A stretch of DNA of 45,713 nt from Pseudomonadota bacterium (lineage in GTDB: Bacteria; Pseudomonadota; Gammaproteobacteria; Xanthomonadales; Rhodanobacteraceae), in NCBI GenBank assembly GCA_021780735.1, contig JAJXYE010000266.1, positions 1-45,713 of the forward strand. The letters are read 5' to 3'. The notes beneath the pieces were generated by a model that ran no database searches, was not told the DNA's origin, and worked only from the letters and a program-made list of their open reading frames with translations. Numbering within the stretch: the first letter of the stretch is position 1; each line of letters starts with the position of its first letter. Below are positions 33,803 to 45,555 of the stretch, in pieces. The translations under genes and the position numbers were made by a program.

Positions 33803-34198
33803 TTACGCCACTTGGCCGATGACTTCGCCGCCCAGACCCTTGGCACGGGCCTGCGCATCGGTCAGCAGACCGGCGGAAGTGGAGATGATCGAGATACCCA
33901 GGCCGCCAAGCACCTTCGGCAACTCGTCCTTGCCGCGATAAACACGCAGGCCGGAACGGCTCACCCGGGAAATGTTCTCGATGGCCGGCTGGCCGTCGAA
34001 ATACTTGAGCTTGATCTCGAGCACCGGCTTGCCTTCCTCAGCGGAAGTCTTGGCGTCGAGGATGTAGCCCTCGTTCTTGAGAAGGTCGGCGATCGCCACC
34101 TTCAGCTTCGACGACGGCATACGCACAACCGGCTTGCCCATGGCCTGGGCATTGCGGACACGCGTAAACAGATCGGCGATGGGATCAGTCATGCTCAT
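33803..34198 (-). CDS. rpsH: 30S ribosomal protein S8
   Basis: A 131-residue S8, a primary 16S rRNA binder; in E. coli it is also the repressor of the spc operon. I start at ATG 34198 ([18 protein letters not shown]), with AGGA 7 bases upstream; the track frame from 34246 is too long. The end [35 protein letters not shown] is diagnostic. The 225-base gap before it is the largest inside the spc operon and is highly structured. Confidence 0.98.
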   Translation of the reverse strand: MSMTDPIADLFTRVRNAQAMGKPVVRMPSSKLKVAIADLLKNEGYILDAKTSAEEGKPVLEIKLKYFDGQPAIENISRVSRSGLRVYRGKDELPKVLGGLGISIISTSAGLLTDAQARAKGLGGEVIGQVA

Positions 34199-34290
34199 GA
34201 AAACATCCTTCAGAGTGCACCGATATCCGATAAAACCGGAAATCAATCAGATTGTGAGCCGACCATCAGCCGACCTGCCTTGCGCAGACC

Positions 34291-34392
34291 GCTGACTATA
34301 TCAGCATTTTCAGGTTTTAGCGAATGTCGATGCGATAGTCGCATCAGTTACGGCGCCAGGGCGCCGCCACCTGAATCAGTAACGCAAACCTG
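34291..34392 (-). other. Structured rpsN-rpsH intercistronic region
   Basis: Four helices can be drawn: GCTGA-CTATA-TCAGC (34291-34305); an outer CAGGTTT/AAACCTG (34311-34317 and 34386-34392); inside it GATGCGA-TAG-TCGCATC (34329-34345); and CGGCGC-CAGG-GCGCCG (34351-34366), itself flanked by GTTAC/GTAAC (34347-34351 and 34379-34383). The layout is a branched RNA. A TATAGT at 34295-34300 (minus) could also be a weak -10 element. Confidence 0.55.
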
Positions 34393-34423
34393 GTTGCGCC
34401 GCCCGATTCAGCAAGTCTTTGTC

Positions 34424-34729
34424 TTACCAGCTGGCTTTGCGCAGGCCCGGCACGTCACCGCGCATGGTTGCTTCACGCAGCTTGTTGCGACCCAGGCCGA
34501 ATTTGGCGTAGACCGCACGCGGACGGCCGGTCAAGGCGCAGCGCGTACGCTGGCGCACCGGACTGGCATCACGCGGCAGCTTCTGCAGCTTGGACTGCGC
34601 CGCCATTTTCTCCTCGTAAGAGGCTTTGGGGCTCAGCACGATCGCCTTCAGTTCAGCGCGCTGGGCAGCGAACTTCTGCACGAGTTTGGTCCGCTTGATA
34701 TCGCGGTTCACCATTGATGTCTTGGCCAT
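34424..34729 (-). CDS. rpsN: 30S ribosomal protein S14
   Basis: A 101-residue S14 of the zinc-free type: only one cysteine ([14 protein letters not shown]) instead of the two CxxC pairs of the zinc form. The N-terminus [20 protein letters not shown] and C-terminus [25 protein letters not shown] match the long form. It lies 14 bases after rplE. Confidence 0.98.
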   Translation of the reverse strand: MAKTSMVNRDIKRTKLVQKFAAQRAELKAIVLSPKASYEEKMAAQSKLQKLPRDASPVRQRTRCALTGRPRAVYAKFGLGRNKLREATMRGDVPGLRKASW

Positions 34730-34743
34730 GGACTACGCGCCTG

Positions 34744-35286
34744 TCAATTACGGAAGGGGAAGCTGAAGGCCGTCAACAGGGCCTTGGCTTCATCATCGGT
34801 CTTGGCGGTGGTGGTGATGGAGATATCCATGCCACGCAGCGCATCGACCTGGTCGAAATCGATCTCTGGAAAGATGATCTGTTCCTTGATACCAAAGTTG
34901 TAGTTGCCGCGGCCATCGAACGCCTTCGCCGACACACCGCGGAAATCGCGCACGCGGGGCAGCGAGATGTTGATCAGGCGATCCAGGAACTCCCACATCT
35001 GGGCACGACGCAGCGTCACCTTGCAGCCGATCGGCCAACCGTCGCGAATCTTGAACGAGGCGACGGAAACGCGCGCCTTGGTCGTGATCGGCTTCTGACC
35101 GGACAGCTTGGCCATATCGGCGACAGCGTTCTCGAGCACTTTCTTGTTGCCCGCCGCCTCACCCACGCCCATGTTCAGCGTGATCTTGGTGATGCGGGGA
35201 ACCTGCATCACGTTCTGGTAGCCGAACTGCTCGGTGAGCTTCGCGACTACCTGCTCTTTATAAAAATTTTCAAGGCGCGTCATCAT
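34744..35286 (-). CDS. rplE: 50S ribosomal protein L5
   Basis: A 180-residue L5 that binds 5S rRNA and contacts P-site tRNA. Two adjacent ATG codons are possible (35286, 35283). The sequence [42 protein letters not shown] and the end [29 protein letters not shown] are typical. In E. coli the S8 repressor site overlaps the start of this gene; only 8 bases separate it from rplX here. Confidence 0.98.
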   Translation of the reverse strand: MMTRLENFYKEQVVAKLTEQFGYQNVMQVPRITKITLNMGVGEAAGNKKVLENAVADMAKLSGQKPITTKARVSVASFKIRDGWPIGCKVTLRRAQMWEFLDRLINISLPRVRDFRGVSAKAFDGRGNYNFGIKEQIIFPEIDFDQVDALRGMDISITTTAKTDDEAKALLTAFSFPFRN

Positions 35287-35294
35287 CGTGTTCC

Positions 35295-35609
35295 TTACGC
35301 GTCCACGACCTCGCCAGTCGAACGGAACACGCGTACCTTGCGCCCGTCTTCGAGCGTTTTGGTGCCGACGCGTTCACCCTTGTTCGTGGCGGGGTTGAAC
35401 AGCTGCACATTGGAGAGATGGATCGAAGCTTCACGCTCGACGATACCGCCGGCCTGGTTGGCCTGCGGATTCGCCTTGGTGTGACGCTTGACCAGATTCA
35501 CGTTGGAGACGAATACGCGATCGTCCGCAACACGCAGCACATCGCCGCGCTGACCTTTGTTCTTGCCGGTGATCACGAGGACCTGATCACCCTTTCGGAT
35601 ACGGTTCAT
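35295..35609 (-). CDS. rplX: 50S ribosomal protein L24
   Basis: A 104-residue L24, an assembly initiator of the large subunit. The KOW motif is at the start ([27 protein letters not shown]), followed by [25 protein letters not shown]. It lies between rplN (14-base gap) and rplE (8-base gap). Confidence 0.98.
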   Translation of the reverse strand: MNRIRKGDQVLVITGKNKGQRGDVLRVADDRVFVSNVNLVKRHTKANPQANQAGGIVEREASIHLSNVQLFNPATNKGERVGTKTLEDGRKVRVFRSTGEVVDA

Positions 35610-35623
35610 TTTGTGATCTCCGC

Positions 35624-35992
35624 TCAGAGCACTTCGGGCGCAAGCGAGACGATCTTCATGAACTTCTCGCTGCGCAGCTCGCGGGTAACCGGCCCGAAAA
35701 TACGGGTACCGATCGGCTCGAGCTTGTTGTTGAGGAGCACCGCTGCATTGCCGTCGAAACGGATCAGCGAGCCATCGGGACGGCGCACACCCTTGGCGGT
35801 ACGAACCACCACGGCGTTGTACACCTCACCCTTCTTCACCTTGCCACGGGGAATAGCATCCTTCACGGTGACCTTGATCACGTCGCCGATCGATGCGTAA
35901 CGACGCTTGGAGCCGCCGAGCACCTTGATGCACATCACTTCCTTCGCGCCGCTGTTGTCCGCTGCGGATAGCGTGCTTTGCATTTGGATCAT
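35624..35992 (-). CDS. rplN: 50S ribosomal protein L14
   Basis: A 122-residue L14 at the subunit interface, first gene of the spc operon. The start [57 protein letters not shown] is nearly standard, and the C-terminus is [24 protein letters not shown]. Only 14 bases separate it from rpsQ, so spc is read through from S10 here. Confidence 0.98.
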   Translation of the reverse strand: MIQMQSTLSAADNSGAKEVMCIKVLGGSKRRYASIGDVIKVTVKDAIPRGKVKKGEVYNAVVVRTAKGVRRPDGSLIRFDGNAAVLLNNKLEPIGTRIFGPVTRELRSEKFMKIVSLAPEVL

Positions 35993-36006
35993 GGCTGCAC
36001 CCTCCC

Positions 36007-36282
36007 TTAGACGTTGGCGCGCGTGATGATTTCAACCACGCGATGATGTTTGGTCTTGGACAACGGACGGCACTCGGCGATACGCACGAGGTCGCCCTCA
36101 TTCGCACCAAGATCGTCCTGCGCATGCAACTTGGTCGAACGGCGGATGATCTTGCCGAGCAGCCAATGCTGAACCTGACGCTCGACCAGCACGGTCACGG
36201 TCTTGTTCATCTTGTTGCTGGTGACGCGCCCCTGGAGAGTACGCGCCTGCTTCGTTTCTGCTTGAACCTGGATGTCGCTCAT
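36007..36282 (-). CDS. rpsQ: 30S ribosomal protein S17
   Basis: A 91-residue S17, a primary 16S binder with an OB fold. The family core [43 protein letters not shown] and [18 protein letters not shown] are present. It is the last gene of the S10 operon, 12 bases after rpmC. Confidence 0.98.
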   Translation of the reverse strand: MSDIQVQAETKQARTLQGRVTSNKMNKTVTVLVERQVQHWLLGKIIRRSTKLHAQDDLGANEGDLVRIAECRPLSKTKHHRVVEIITRANV

Positions 36283-36294
36283 GTCGGCCGTCCC

Positions 36295-36480
36295 TTACTT
36301 CTTTCCGCCGAGCACAAACTTCGTGCGGGCGATGTCACGCCGAACGCGGCGGAGCTGGTGCGGCTGAGTGAGCTGACCCGAACCCTTTTGCATGCGCAGA
36401 TTGAACTGCTCCTTGCGCAGGTCCAGCAGATGCTGCTTCAACTCGTCGGCCGACTGGTTGTTGATATCTTTGGTGGCCAT
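36295..36480 (-). CDS. rpmC: 50S ribosomal protein L29
   Basis: A 61-residue L29 beside the peptide exit tunnel. I use ATG 36480, which overlaps the rplP stop by one base (TGATG); the track adds a GTG codon before it. Sequence [55 protein letters not shown] is typical. Confidence 0.97.
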   Translation of the reverse strand: MATKDINNQSADELKQHLLDLRKEQFNLRMQKGSGQLTQPHQLRRVRRDIARTKFVLGGKK

Positions 36481-36893
36481 CACATCACCGCCCGGGTTAC
36501 GAACTGGGTCTGCACCGAAAGCTTGGCGGCGGCCAGGCGAAACGCCTCGCGTGCCGTTGACTCATCGACGCCCTCGATTTCATACAGCATGCGACCGGGC
36601 TGGATCGGGGCGACCCAGAACTCGACGCTGCCCTTGCCCGCACCCATGCGGACCTCGATCGGCTTCTTGGTGATCGGCTTGTCGGGGAACACGCGGATCC
36701 ACAACTTGCCGCCACGCTTGACGAAGCGAGTGATGCAACGACGGGCCGCCTCGATCTGGCGCGCGGTGAGCGCGCCATGCGTGGTCGCCTTCAGGCCGTA
36801 CTCGCCAAAGCTGACGAGGTTGGAGCACTGGGCCAGGCCGTCGTTACGACCCTTGAACTGCTTGCGGTATTTGGTGCGCTTGGGTTGCAACAT
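36480..36893 (-). CDS. rplP: 50S ribosomal protein L16
   Basis: A 137-residue L16 near the peptidyl-transferase centre and tRNA A site. Recognised by [99 protein letters not shown]. Tightly coupled to rpmC. Confidence 0.98.
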   Translation of the reverse strand: MLQPKRTKYRKQFKGRNDGLAQCSNLVSFGEYGLKATTHGALTARQIEAARRCITRFVKRGGKLWIRVFPDKPITKKPIEVRMGAGKGSVEFWVAPIQPGRMLYEIEGVDESTAREAFRLAAAKLSVQTQFVTRAVM

Positions 36894-36904
36894 GGCAACT
36901 CTCC

Positions 36905-37657
36905 TTACTTCGCAGTCCGCTCGCGGCGGCCGTCACCGGCCTCGCGACGCGAATCATTACGACGACCTTCGCCACCCTCGCGGCGCGGCTGCGACGGCTC
37001 GTCTTTCGACTCCTGGCTGGCTGCGGCCAGATCGAAGATCTCGCCCTTGTAGATCCAGACCTTGATGCCGATGATGCCGTAGGTGGTGCTCGCCTCGGCG
37101 GTGCCGTAGTCGATGTCGGCGCGCAGCGTATGCAGCGGCACACGACCCTCGCGGCTCCATTCGGAACGGGCAATCTCGGCACCGTTCAAACGACCGGACA
37201 CGTTGATCTTGATGCCGAGTGCGCCCAGGCGCATGGCGTTGCCGACCGAACGCTTCATCGCGCGGCGGAACATGATGCGACGCTCGAGCTGCTGCGCAAT
37301 CGACTCGGCAACCAGCTGAGCATCAAGCTCCGGCTTGCGCACTTCATTGACGTTGATGTGCGTCGGAACGCCCATCATGTCGCTGACTTCCTTGCGCAGC
37401 TTCTCGATATCCTCGCCCTTCTTGCCGATCACCACGCCCGGGCGGGCGGTGTGGATCGTCACGCGCGCGGTCTTCGCCGGACGCTCGATCTGGATCTTCG
37501 AGATACCGGCGGCAGCGAGTTTCTTCTTGAGCATGTCGCGAACCTTGATATCGGCCACGAGATACTTAGCGTAATCGCCCTTGTTGGCGAACCACTTCGA
37601 GTTCCAGTCCTTGGCAATGCCGAGGCGGATACCGGTGGGATGAACTTTATGACCCAT
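36905..37657 (-). CDS. rpsC: 30S ribosomal protein S3
   Basis: A 250-residue S3 at the mRNA entry site. The KH domain contains [29 protein letters not shown]. The core ends with [17 protein letters not shown], after which comes a charged arginine/glycine-rich tail ([26 protein letters not shown]). This makes the protein some 15-20 residues longer than E. coli S3. It lies 11 bases before rplP. Confidence 0.98.
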   Translation of the reverse strand: MGHKVHPTGIRLGIAKDWNSKWFANKGDYAKYLVADIKVRDMLKKKLAAAGISKIQIERPAKTARVTIHTARPGVVIGKKGEDIEKLRKEVSDMMGVPTHINVNEVRKPELDAQLVAESIAQQLERRIMFRRAMKRSVGNAMRLGALGIKINVSGRLNGAEIARSEWSREGRVPLHTLRADIDYGTAEASTTYGIIGIKVWIYKGEIFDLAAASQESKDEPSQPRREGGEGRRNDSRREAGDGRRERTAK

Positions 37658-37672
37658 CGTCTATGTCCCCGG

Positions 37673-38008
37673 TCAGTTACCAACAACCACAGTGATGTGG
37701 CTGGTGCGCTTGAGAATGCGCGAACCGCGGCCTTTGGCGCGGGCGTACATGCGCTTCATCGCCGGACCTTCGTCGACGAAGATGCTGGCGACCTTCAGTT
37801 CGTCGACGTCGGCACCGAGATTGTTCTCGGCGTTGGCGACAGCCGACAGCAGCACCTTGCGAACCAGGTGCGCCGCCTTCTTGTTGGTGTAGGTGAGCAC
37901 GTCGCTGGCCCGGCCCACGGGAAGCCCGCGGACCAGATCAGCCACCAGGCGTGCCTTTTGCGCCGAGATGCGGGCGCCGCGCAGGATCGCTTTGGCTTCA
38001 GTGCTCAT
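37673..38008 (-). CDS. rplV: 50S ribosomal protein L22
   Basis: A 111-residue L22 whose beta-hairpin lines the exit tunnel and can carry macrolide-resistance changes. I use ATG 38008, overlapping the rpsS stop by one base (TGATG); the track starts one GTG codon earlier. Sequence [37 protein letters not shown] and the tunnel loop [20 protein letters not shown] are present. Confidence 0.97.
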   Translation of the reverse strand: MSTEAKAILRGARISAQKARLVADLVRGLPVGRASDVLTYTNKKAAHLVRKVLLSAVANAENNLGADVDELKVASIFVDEGPAMKRMYARAKGRGSRILKRTSHITVVVGN

Positions 38009-38280
38009 CACTTGCCCTTCTTGTCGCCGACATGGCCTTTGAACGTGCGGGTCACCGCGAACTCGCCGAGCTTGTGCCCGACCATGTTCTCGTTGATCAG
38101 AACGGGCACGTGCTGCCGGCCGTTGTGGATGGCGATGGTCAAGCCGACCATTTCCGGCAAGATCATCGAGCGGCGCGACCAGGTCTTGATCGGACGCTTG
38201 TTGTTGGCGGAAACCGCAGCTTCCACCTTCTTTACGAGGTGAAGGTCAACGAACGGACCCTTCTTCAAAGAGCGAGGCAT
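38008..38280 (-). CDS. rpsS: 30S ribosomal protein S19
   Basis: A 90-residue S19 in the head of the small subunit. The sequence [83 protein letters not shown] is close to standard. 12 bases after rplB. Confidence 0.98.
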   Translation of the reverse strand: MPRSLKKGPFVDLHLVKKVEAAVSANNKRPIKTWSRRSMILPEMVGLTIAIHNGRQHVPVLINENMVGHKLGEFAVTRTFKGHVGDKKGK

Positions 38281-38292
38281 GTCGGTTTCCTG

Positions 38293-39117
38293 TTACTTGG
38301 TACGACGACGCACGATGAACTGCTGCGTGCGCTTGTTGTTACGGGTCTTGTAGCCCTTGGCCGGCGTGCCCCACGGGCTGACCGGATGACGACCACCTGA
38401 AGTCTTGCCTTCACCACCGCCGTGCGGATGGTCGACCGGGTTCATCACCACGCCGCGAACGGTGGGGCGAATACCCAACCAGCGCTTGGCACCGGCCTTG
38501 CCCAGTTTCTTCAGGCTGTGCTCGCCGTTGCCAACTTCACCGATGGTGGCGCGGCAATCGACCGAGACGCGACGCATCTCGCCGGAGCGCAGACGCAGCG
38601 TGGCGTAGCCGGACTCGCGGGCCACCAGCTGCACCGAGGCTCCGGCGCTGCGGGCGATCTGCGCACCCTTGCCGGGGCGCAGCTCAACGCAATGGATCGT
38701 GCTGCCCATCGGGATATTGCGCAACTGCAGGCAGTTGCCGGCCCTGATCGGCGCTTCACGCCCGGACACCAGACGATCGTCCACCTGCACGCCCTTCGGC
38801 GCGATGATGTAACGACGCTCGCCATCGGCGTAGCACAGCAGCGCGATGTGCGCAGTGCGGTTCGGATCGTATTCGATACGCTCGACGCGGGCGGCGATGC
38901 CTTCCTTGTCACGCTTGAAATCGATAATGCGGTAATGCTGCTTGTGACCGCCGCCGCGATGACGCACGGTGATGCGACCATGATGATTGCGGCCACCCGT
39001 GCGGGGCTGCGACTCGGTCAACGCCGCGTACGGCGCGCCCTTGTACAGGCCTTCCGTCTTGACGCTGACTGCGTCGCGACGGCCCGGCGAGGTCGGCTTG
39101 TGGTTGATTAGTGCCAT
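38293..39117 (-). CDS. rplB: 50S ribosomal protein L2
   Basis: A 274-residue L2, needed for subunit joining and the peptidyl-transferase centre. Recognised by [34 protein letters not shown] and the C-terminal [44 protein letters not shown], which includes the conserved catalytic-region histidine in HPHGGG. Confidence 0.98.
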   Translation of the reverse strand: MALINHKPTSPGRRDAVSVKTEGLYKGAPYAALTESQPRTGGRNHHGRITVRHRGGGHKQHYRIIDFKRDKEGIAARVERIEYDPNRTAHIALLCYADGERRYIIAPKGVQVDDRLVSGREAPIRAGNCLQLRNIPMGSTIHCVELRPGKGAQIARSAGASVQLVARESGYATLRLRSGEMRRVSVDCRATIGEVGNGEHSLKKLGKAGAKRWLGIRPTVRGVVMNPVDHPHGGGEGKTSGGRHPVSPWGTPAKGYKTRNNKRTQQFIVRRRTK

Positions 39118-39134
39118 CTCTAGGAACTCCTGGC

Positions 39135-39428
39135 TCAGGCCTTGGCGGACACGTCGATGGTCTGGCCATCGGCAAGACGCACATAGGCCTTACGCTTGCC
39201 CTGACGACTGCCAGCGCGTTGACGGAAGGCTTTGACCTTGCCCTTGGTGTTGACGAGGTTCACCTGCTCGACCTTCACGTCAAACAGCTTTTCCACGGCA
39301 GCACGGACATCGGCCTTGGTCGCCGCTGGGGCGACCACGAATACGTACTGGTTATGCTCGGCCAACCGCGCCGACTTCTCGGAAATATGCGGCGCCCGCA
39401 GCGTGTCGAGAATGCGTTCGTTGTTCAT
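39135..39428 (-). CDS. rplW: 50S ribosomal protein L23
   Basis: A 97-residue L23 at the tunnel exit, the docking site for trigger factor and SRP. ATG 39428 overlaps the rplD stop as ATGA and is preferred to the track start three codons upstream. Sequence [52 protein letters not shown] is typical. Confidence 0.97.
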   Translation of the reverse strand: MNNERILDTLRAPHISEKSARLAEHNQYVFVVAPAATKADVRAAVEKLFDVKVEQVNLVNTKGKVKAFRQRAGSRQGKRKAYVRLADGQTIDVSAKA

Positions 39429-40027
39429 GCCAGCCACTCCTCGATCTTCTTCACCGCATCGACCGTCACGACAACATGATCGGAACCGACCAGGCTGACC
39501 GGATTGAGGCCCATCACATCCAGCACGTGGATATAGGGAATGTTGCGCGCGGCCAGGAACACGGACTCGGAAGCATCTTCGGAGACCAGCAGCACGCGAC
39601 CGGCAACTTCCAGCTCGGCCAGCTTGGCAACCATCGCGGACGTCTTCGGTGTGTCGACGCCAAAGCTCTCGACCACCTTCAGACGACCCTGACGAACCAG
39701 TTCGGAGAAAATCGAACGGATCGCGACCCGGTACGCCTTGCGGTTGACCTTCTGCTCGTAGCTGCGCGGCTTCGCCGCGAAGGTACGGCCACCACCGACA
39801 AAGATCGGGGCACGGTAATCACCATGACGGGCGCCGCCGCCCTTCTGCTTCTTGAACTTCTTGGTGGTACCGGACATCTCGCCGCGGGACAGCTGCGACT
39901 GGGTACCGGCACGGCCGGCCGCTTGGTAGGCGACAACGACCTGGTGAACCAGGGCCTTCTTGTACTCACCGCCGAACACTTCGTCCGACACGTTGAGCGA
40001 CTTGGCGCCAATAACATTGAGTTCCAT
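39425..40027 (-). CDS. rplD: 50S ribosomal protein L4
   Basis: A 200-residue L4 with an extended loop reaching the exit tunnel ([42 protein letters not shown]). In E. coli it also represses the S10 operon by binding the rpsJ leader; the long leader found upstream of rpsJ here makes a similar control possible. It is coupled to rplW by an ATGA overlap. Confidence 0.98.
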   Translation of the reverse strand: MELNVIGAKSLNVSDEVFGGEYKKALVHQVVVAYQAAGRAGTQSQLSRGEMSGTTKKFKKQKGGGARHGDYRAPIFVGGGRTFAAKPRSYEQKVNRKAYRVAIRSIFSELVRQGRLKVVESFGVDTPKTSAMVAKLAELEVAGRVLLVSEDASESVFLAARNIPYIHVLDVMGLNPVSLVGSDHVVVTVDAVKKIEEWLA

Positions 40028-40038
40028 GGCGTCTCTCC

Positions 40039-40680
40039 TCAGCTCTTCGTCGTCGGGCGGATGATGACGTCGCCACCGGTTGCACCCGGCACCGCACCTT
40101 TAACCGCGATCAGATGACGCTCTGCATCGACCTTGACCACTTCCAGACCCTGCTGCGTGCGATTGACCGCACCCATGTGACCGGACATCTTCTTGCCGGG
40201 GAACACGCGACCCGGAGTCTGGCGCTGACCGATGGAGCCCGGCGCGCGATGCGACAGCGAGTTACCGTGGGTGGCGTCACCCATCTTGAAGTTCCAGCGC
40301 TTGATCGTGCCCTGGAAACCCTTGCCCTTGGACACACCGGCGACATCGACGATCTGGCCAACGGCAAACACGTCGTCAGCCTTGATCTCGTTGCCCACGG
40401 CGTACTTGCCCAGGTCGTCGGCAGAAACACGGAATTCCCACAGACCACGACCCGGCTCAACCTTTGCCTTCGCGTAGTGGCCCTTCAGCGGCTGTGTCAA
40501 CAGATTCGCGCGCTTGCTGCCCGCGGAAACCTGGACGGCGCTGTAACCATCACTCTCATCCGTCTTCAACTGGGTCACCCGGTTCGGTGTCGCTTCAATC
40601 AGCGTCACCGGAATCGAGCGGCCATCTTCAGTGAAGAGCCGGCTCATGCCGCATTTGCGGCCAACCAATCCGATACTCAT
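40039..40680 (-). CDS. rplC: 50S ribosomal protein L3
   Basis: A 213-residue L3, an early assembly protein near the peptidyl-transferase centre. I start at ATG 40680 ([30 protein letters not shown]), with AGGA upstream; the track's eight extra residues overlap rpsJ and are not needed. The loop [32 protein letters not shown] contains the glutamine methylated in E. coli. Confidence 0.98.
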   Translation of the reverse strand: MSIGLVGRKCGMSRLFTEDGRSIPVTLIEATPNRVTQLKTDESDGYSAVQVSAGSKRANLLTQPLKGHYAKAKVEPGRGLWEFRVSADDLGKYAVGNEIKADDVFAVGQIVDVAGVSKGKGFQGTIKRWNFKMGDATHGNSLSHRAPGSIGQRQTPGRVFPGKKMSGHMGAVNRTQQGLEVVKVDAERHLIAVKGAVPGATGGDVIIRPTTKS

Positions 40681-40700
40681 CTTCGTATCCTGTCTGTCGC

Positions 40701-41012
40701 TCAACCGAGCTTGATCTGAACATCGACGCCAGCGGCGAGATCAAGCTTCATGAGCGCGTCCACGGTCTTGTCGTTCGGGTCGACGATATCGAGCACACGC
40801 TTGTGCGTGCGGGTCTCGTACTGGTCGCGTGCATCCTTGTCGACGTGCGGCGACGTCAGAATGGTGTAACGCTCGATCTTGGTCGGGAGCGGGATCGGAC
40901 CGAGTACCGTGGCACCCGTGCGCTTTGCCGTCTCGACGATCTCGCTGGCCGAGCGGTCGATCAGACGATGATCGTACGCCTTGAGCCGAATCCGAATCTT
41001 CTGGTTCGCCAT
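40701..41012 (-). CDS. rpsJ: 30S ribosomal protein S10 (NusE)
   Basis: A 103-residue S10, first gene of the S10 operon. Besides its ribosome role it acts as NusE in transcription antitermination. Sequence [70 protein letters not shown] is nearly standard. A candidate promoter about 300 bases upstream implies a long leader. Confidence 0.98.
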   Translation of the reverse strand: MANQKIRIRLKAYDHRLIDRSASEIVETAKRTGATVLGPIPLPTKIERYTILTSPHVDKDARDQYETRTHKRVLDIVDPNDKTVDALMKLDLAAGVDVQIKLG

Positions 41013-41318
41013 AACCGTGTCCTGTTGTCTAAAGAACGCAATGTGAAACGGAACGGCTTCTCACCGCCCGCACAACGCCGTTGTTGCTGGGCCGCGGCCG
41101 CGCCACCTGGACTCGACCCCGACTCAAAAACGCCAAGCGAGCACCCATGGCTCGCCAAGCGAAATCTGTTATCACTCAAGACATCGCGACCTGCCGGAAT
41201 GATCCAGCGGTCACGTCGTCAAGCGAGGGCCATCTGGCCTGCGAACTCGAAGCACATCCTGTGCCTCATTTCGCGGTTTATCTCCCGAAGACAGGCTCCG
41301 GTTGATAGCAAGCTGCCA
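41013..41318 (-). promoter_or_regulatory. Long rpsJ (S10 operon) leader region
   Basis: No gene is visible in this stretch. If transcription starts near 41312 the leader is about 300 bases. It contains GCGAGC-ACCCATG-GCTCGC (41137-41155), flanked by a direct repeat CGCCAAGCGA at 41131-41140 and 41153-41162, and GCACA-TCC-TGTGC (41252-41264). In E. coli the S10 leader carries the L4 attenuation site; a comparable role is inferred only. Confidence 0.5.
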
Positions 41319-41347
41319 AGTATACCGGCAAATGCGCGACTAGTGAA
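41319..41347 (-). promoter_or_regulatory. Candidate S10-operon promoter
   Basis: Minus-strand TTCACT (4/6 to -35) and TATACT (5/6 to -10) are 17 bases apart in the gap between tuf and rpsJ. Confidence 0.55.
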
Positions 41348-41411
41348 GGGGGTGTCATCGAATATTTCGAAAACAGACACTTCGCCAGCTGAACAGATAA
41401 AACGGTCGAGG

Positions 41412-41438
41412 GAACCTGACGGCAAAACCGCCAGGTTC
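41412..41438 (-). terminator. Probable tuf terminator hairpin
   Basis: On the minus strand GAACCTGGCGG, TTTTG and CCGTCAGGTTC form an 11-position stem with one mismatch, 9 bases after the tuf stop. A TTTTAT follows 8 bases later rather than directly, so termination may be partial. Confidence 0.55.
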
Positions 41439-41446
41439 GGACAATC

Positions 41447-42637
41447 TTACTTGATAACCTTGGCCACCACGCCGGCGCCGACGGTACGACCGCCTTCGCG
41501 AATGGCGAAACGCAGACCTTCGTCCATCGCGATCGGGTGGATCAGGCTCACCACCATCTTCACGTTGTCACCCGGCATCACCATTTCCACGCCTTCCGGC
41601 AGGGTCACGGCACCCGTCACGTCGGTCGTGCGGAAGTAGAACTGCGGGCGGTAACCCTTGAAGAACGGCGTATGACGGCCACCCTCGTCCTTCGACAGCA
41701 CATACACCTCGGCCTCGAAGTCGGTATGCGGGGTGATCGTGCCCGGCTTGGCCAGCACCTGGCCACGCTCCACGTCGTCTCGCTTCAGGCCGCGCAGCAG
41801 CAGACCGGCGTTGTCGCCTGCCTGACCCTGATCCAGCAGCTTGCGGAACATTTCCACGCCGGTGACCGTGGTCTTCTGCGTATCGCGGATGCCGACCACT
41901 TCGATTTCGTCGCCGACCTTGATGATGCCGCGCTCGATACGACCGGTCACCACCGTGCCGCGGCCCGAGATCGAGAACACGTCTTCCACCGGCATCAGGA
42001 ACGGCTTGTCGATCGTGCGCACCGGCTCCGGAATGTAGCTGTCCAGCGCATCCACCAGCTTGATGATCGACGGCACGCCGATCTCGCTCTGGTCACCTTC
42101 CAGCGCCTTCAGCGCCGAACCGTGGATGATCGGCGTATCGTCGCCCGGGAAGTCGTACTTCGACAGCAGCTCGCGCACTTCCATCTCGACCAGCTCGAGC
42201 AGTTCCGCGTCATCCACCATGTCCGCCTTGTTCAGGAACACGATGATGTACGGCACGCCCACCTGGCGCGACAGCAGAATGTGCTCGCGCGTCTGCGGCA
42301 TCGGGCCGTCCGCGGCCGAGCACACCAGGATCGCACCGTCCATCTGCGCCGCACCCGTGATCATGTTCTTCACATAATCCGCATGGCCCGGGCAATCCAC
42401 GTGCGCGTAATGACGGTTCGGCGACTCGTACTCGACGTGCGCCGTCGAGATCGTGATGCCGCGCGCCTTCTCTTCCGGCGCCGCGTCAATCGAGCTGTAG
42501 TCCTTGAACTCGCCACCGAAGCGTTCCGCACCGACCTTCGTCAATGCTGCCGTCAGCGTCGTCTTGCCGTGATCCACGTGACCAATCGTGCCGACGTTGA
42601 CGTGCGGCTTGGTGCGTTCGAATTTACCCTTTGCCAT
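41447..42637 (-). CDS. tuf: Elongation factor Tu
   Basis: The 396-residue GTPase that brings aminoacyl-tRNA to the ribosome. GTP-binding motifs are [21 protein letters not shown] and NKADM, followed by domains 2 and 3 ([49 protein letters not shown]). It is the last gene of the str operon, 48 bases after fusA. Many relatives carry a second tuf copy; none is in this window. Confidence 0.99.
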   Translation of the reverse strand: MAKGKFERTKPHVNVGTIGHVDHGKTTLTAALTKVGAERFGGEFKDYSSIDAAPEEKARGITISTAHVEYESPNRHYAHVDCPGHADYVKNMITGAAQMDGAILVCSAADGPMPQTREHILLSRQVGVPYIIVFLNKADMVDDAELLELVEMEVRELLSKYDFPGDDTPIIHGSALKALEGDQSEIGVPSIIKLVDALDSYIPEPVRTIDKPFLMPVEDVFSISGRGTVVTGRIERGIIKVGDEIEVVGIRDTQKTTVTGVEMFRKLLDQGQAGDNAGLLLRGLKRDDVERGQVLAKPGTITPHTDFEAEVYVLSKDEGGRHTPFFKGYRPQFYFRTTDVTGAVTLPEGVEMVMPGDNVKMVVSLIHPIAMDEGLRFAIREGGRTVGAGVVAKVIK

Positions 42638-42685
42638 GACTCAGACCTCTGAAAGAACCGTGATATTTGGAGAAAGAAGACCCGC

Positions 42686-44815
<2,130 letters not shown>

Positions 44816-44853
44816 GGATATATACCTGTGCCGGGCCGCCTGCCCGATTCAAA

Positions 44854-44903
44854 GCAGCCGTCCAGGCCGCGCCTTTCTATGGAGATACCGCCATCAATGG
44901 CGG
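44854..44903. repeat. Paired hairpins in the rpsG-fusA gap
   Basis: GCAGCC-GTCCA-GGCCGC (44854-44870, one mismatch) and CCGCCA-TCAA-TGGCGG (44888-44903, perfect 6-bp stem) are 17 bases apart. They are variants of the same stem-core design as the other ribosomal gaps. Confidence 0.65.
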
Positions 44904-44944
44904 ATTGATTCCTTGCCACCGGGGAAGGCGGCCATGCAACCGGC

Positions 44945-45412
44945 TTACCAGCGGTAGTGCGAGAAAGCCTTGTTCGCCTCGGCCATGCGATGCGTTTCTT
45001 CACGCTTCTTCGCGGCGCCACCGCGACTCTCGGAGGCTTCCAGCAGCTCAGCCGCCAGCTTGCGCGGCATCGAGGTCTCACCGCGCTTGCGCGCAGCGTC
45101 GATGACCCAGCGCATCGCCAATGCCATGCGACGACCCGGGCGTACCTCGACCGGAACCTGATACGTGGCGCCACCGACACGGCGCGACTTCACCTCGACC
45201 GCCGGAGCGATGTTGTTGAGCGCCTTCTCGACCAGGGCCACCGGCTCGGCATTCTTTTCGCCAATATGCTGCAATGCACCGTAAACGATGCTTTCAGCCA
45301 CCGACTTTTTGCCGCTCTTCATCACCATGTTGATGAAACGGGCAATCAGCTGGCTGCCATGCTTGGGGTCCGGCAGAACCAGACGGGCGGGATGTGAACC
45401 TTTGCGCGACAT
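44945..45412 (-). CDS. rpsG: 30S ribosomal protein S7
   Basis: A 155-residue S7, initiator of small-subunit head assembly and, in E. coli, repressor of the str operon. Sequence [47 protein letters not shown] and [31 protein letters not shown] are typical. The intercistronic region upstream, where E. coli S7 binds, carries two copies of a hairpin pair here. Confidence 0.98.
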   Translation of the reverse strand: MSRKGSHPARLVLPDPKHGSQLIARFINMVMKSGKKSVAESIVYGALQHIGEKNAEPVALVEKALNNIAPAVEVKSRRVGGATYQVPVEVRPGRRMALAMRWVIDAARKRGETSMPRKLAAELLEASESRGGAAKKREETHRMAEANKAFSHYRW

Positions 45413-45434
45413 GTTTTTTGTCCGTTATTTTTTT

Positions 45435-45534
45435 GCAGGCATCCCTGCCCGCCTGAAAAGCGGCCGTCCTGGCCGCGCGTTGTATTTTTGCAGGCGTCCA
45501 TGCCTGCCGAGCAAATGCGACCATCCATGGCCGC
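45435..45534. repeat. Duplicated hairpin pair in the rpsL-rpsG gap
   Basis: Four palindromes stand in order: GCAGG-CATC-CCTGC (45435-45448), GCGGCC-GTCCT-GGCCGC (45460-45476), GCAGGC-GTCCAT-GCCTGC (45490-45507) and GCGACCA-TCCA-TGGCCGC (45517-45534, one mismatch). Hairpins 1-2 and 3-4 are similar pairs, each preceded by TTTTT, so the unit is a tandem duplication. The minus-strand core of the last is CATGGATG. Confidence 0.8.
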
Positions 45535-45555
45535 ACTCTTCAATACGGCAAATTC

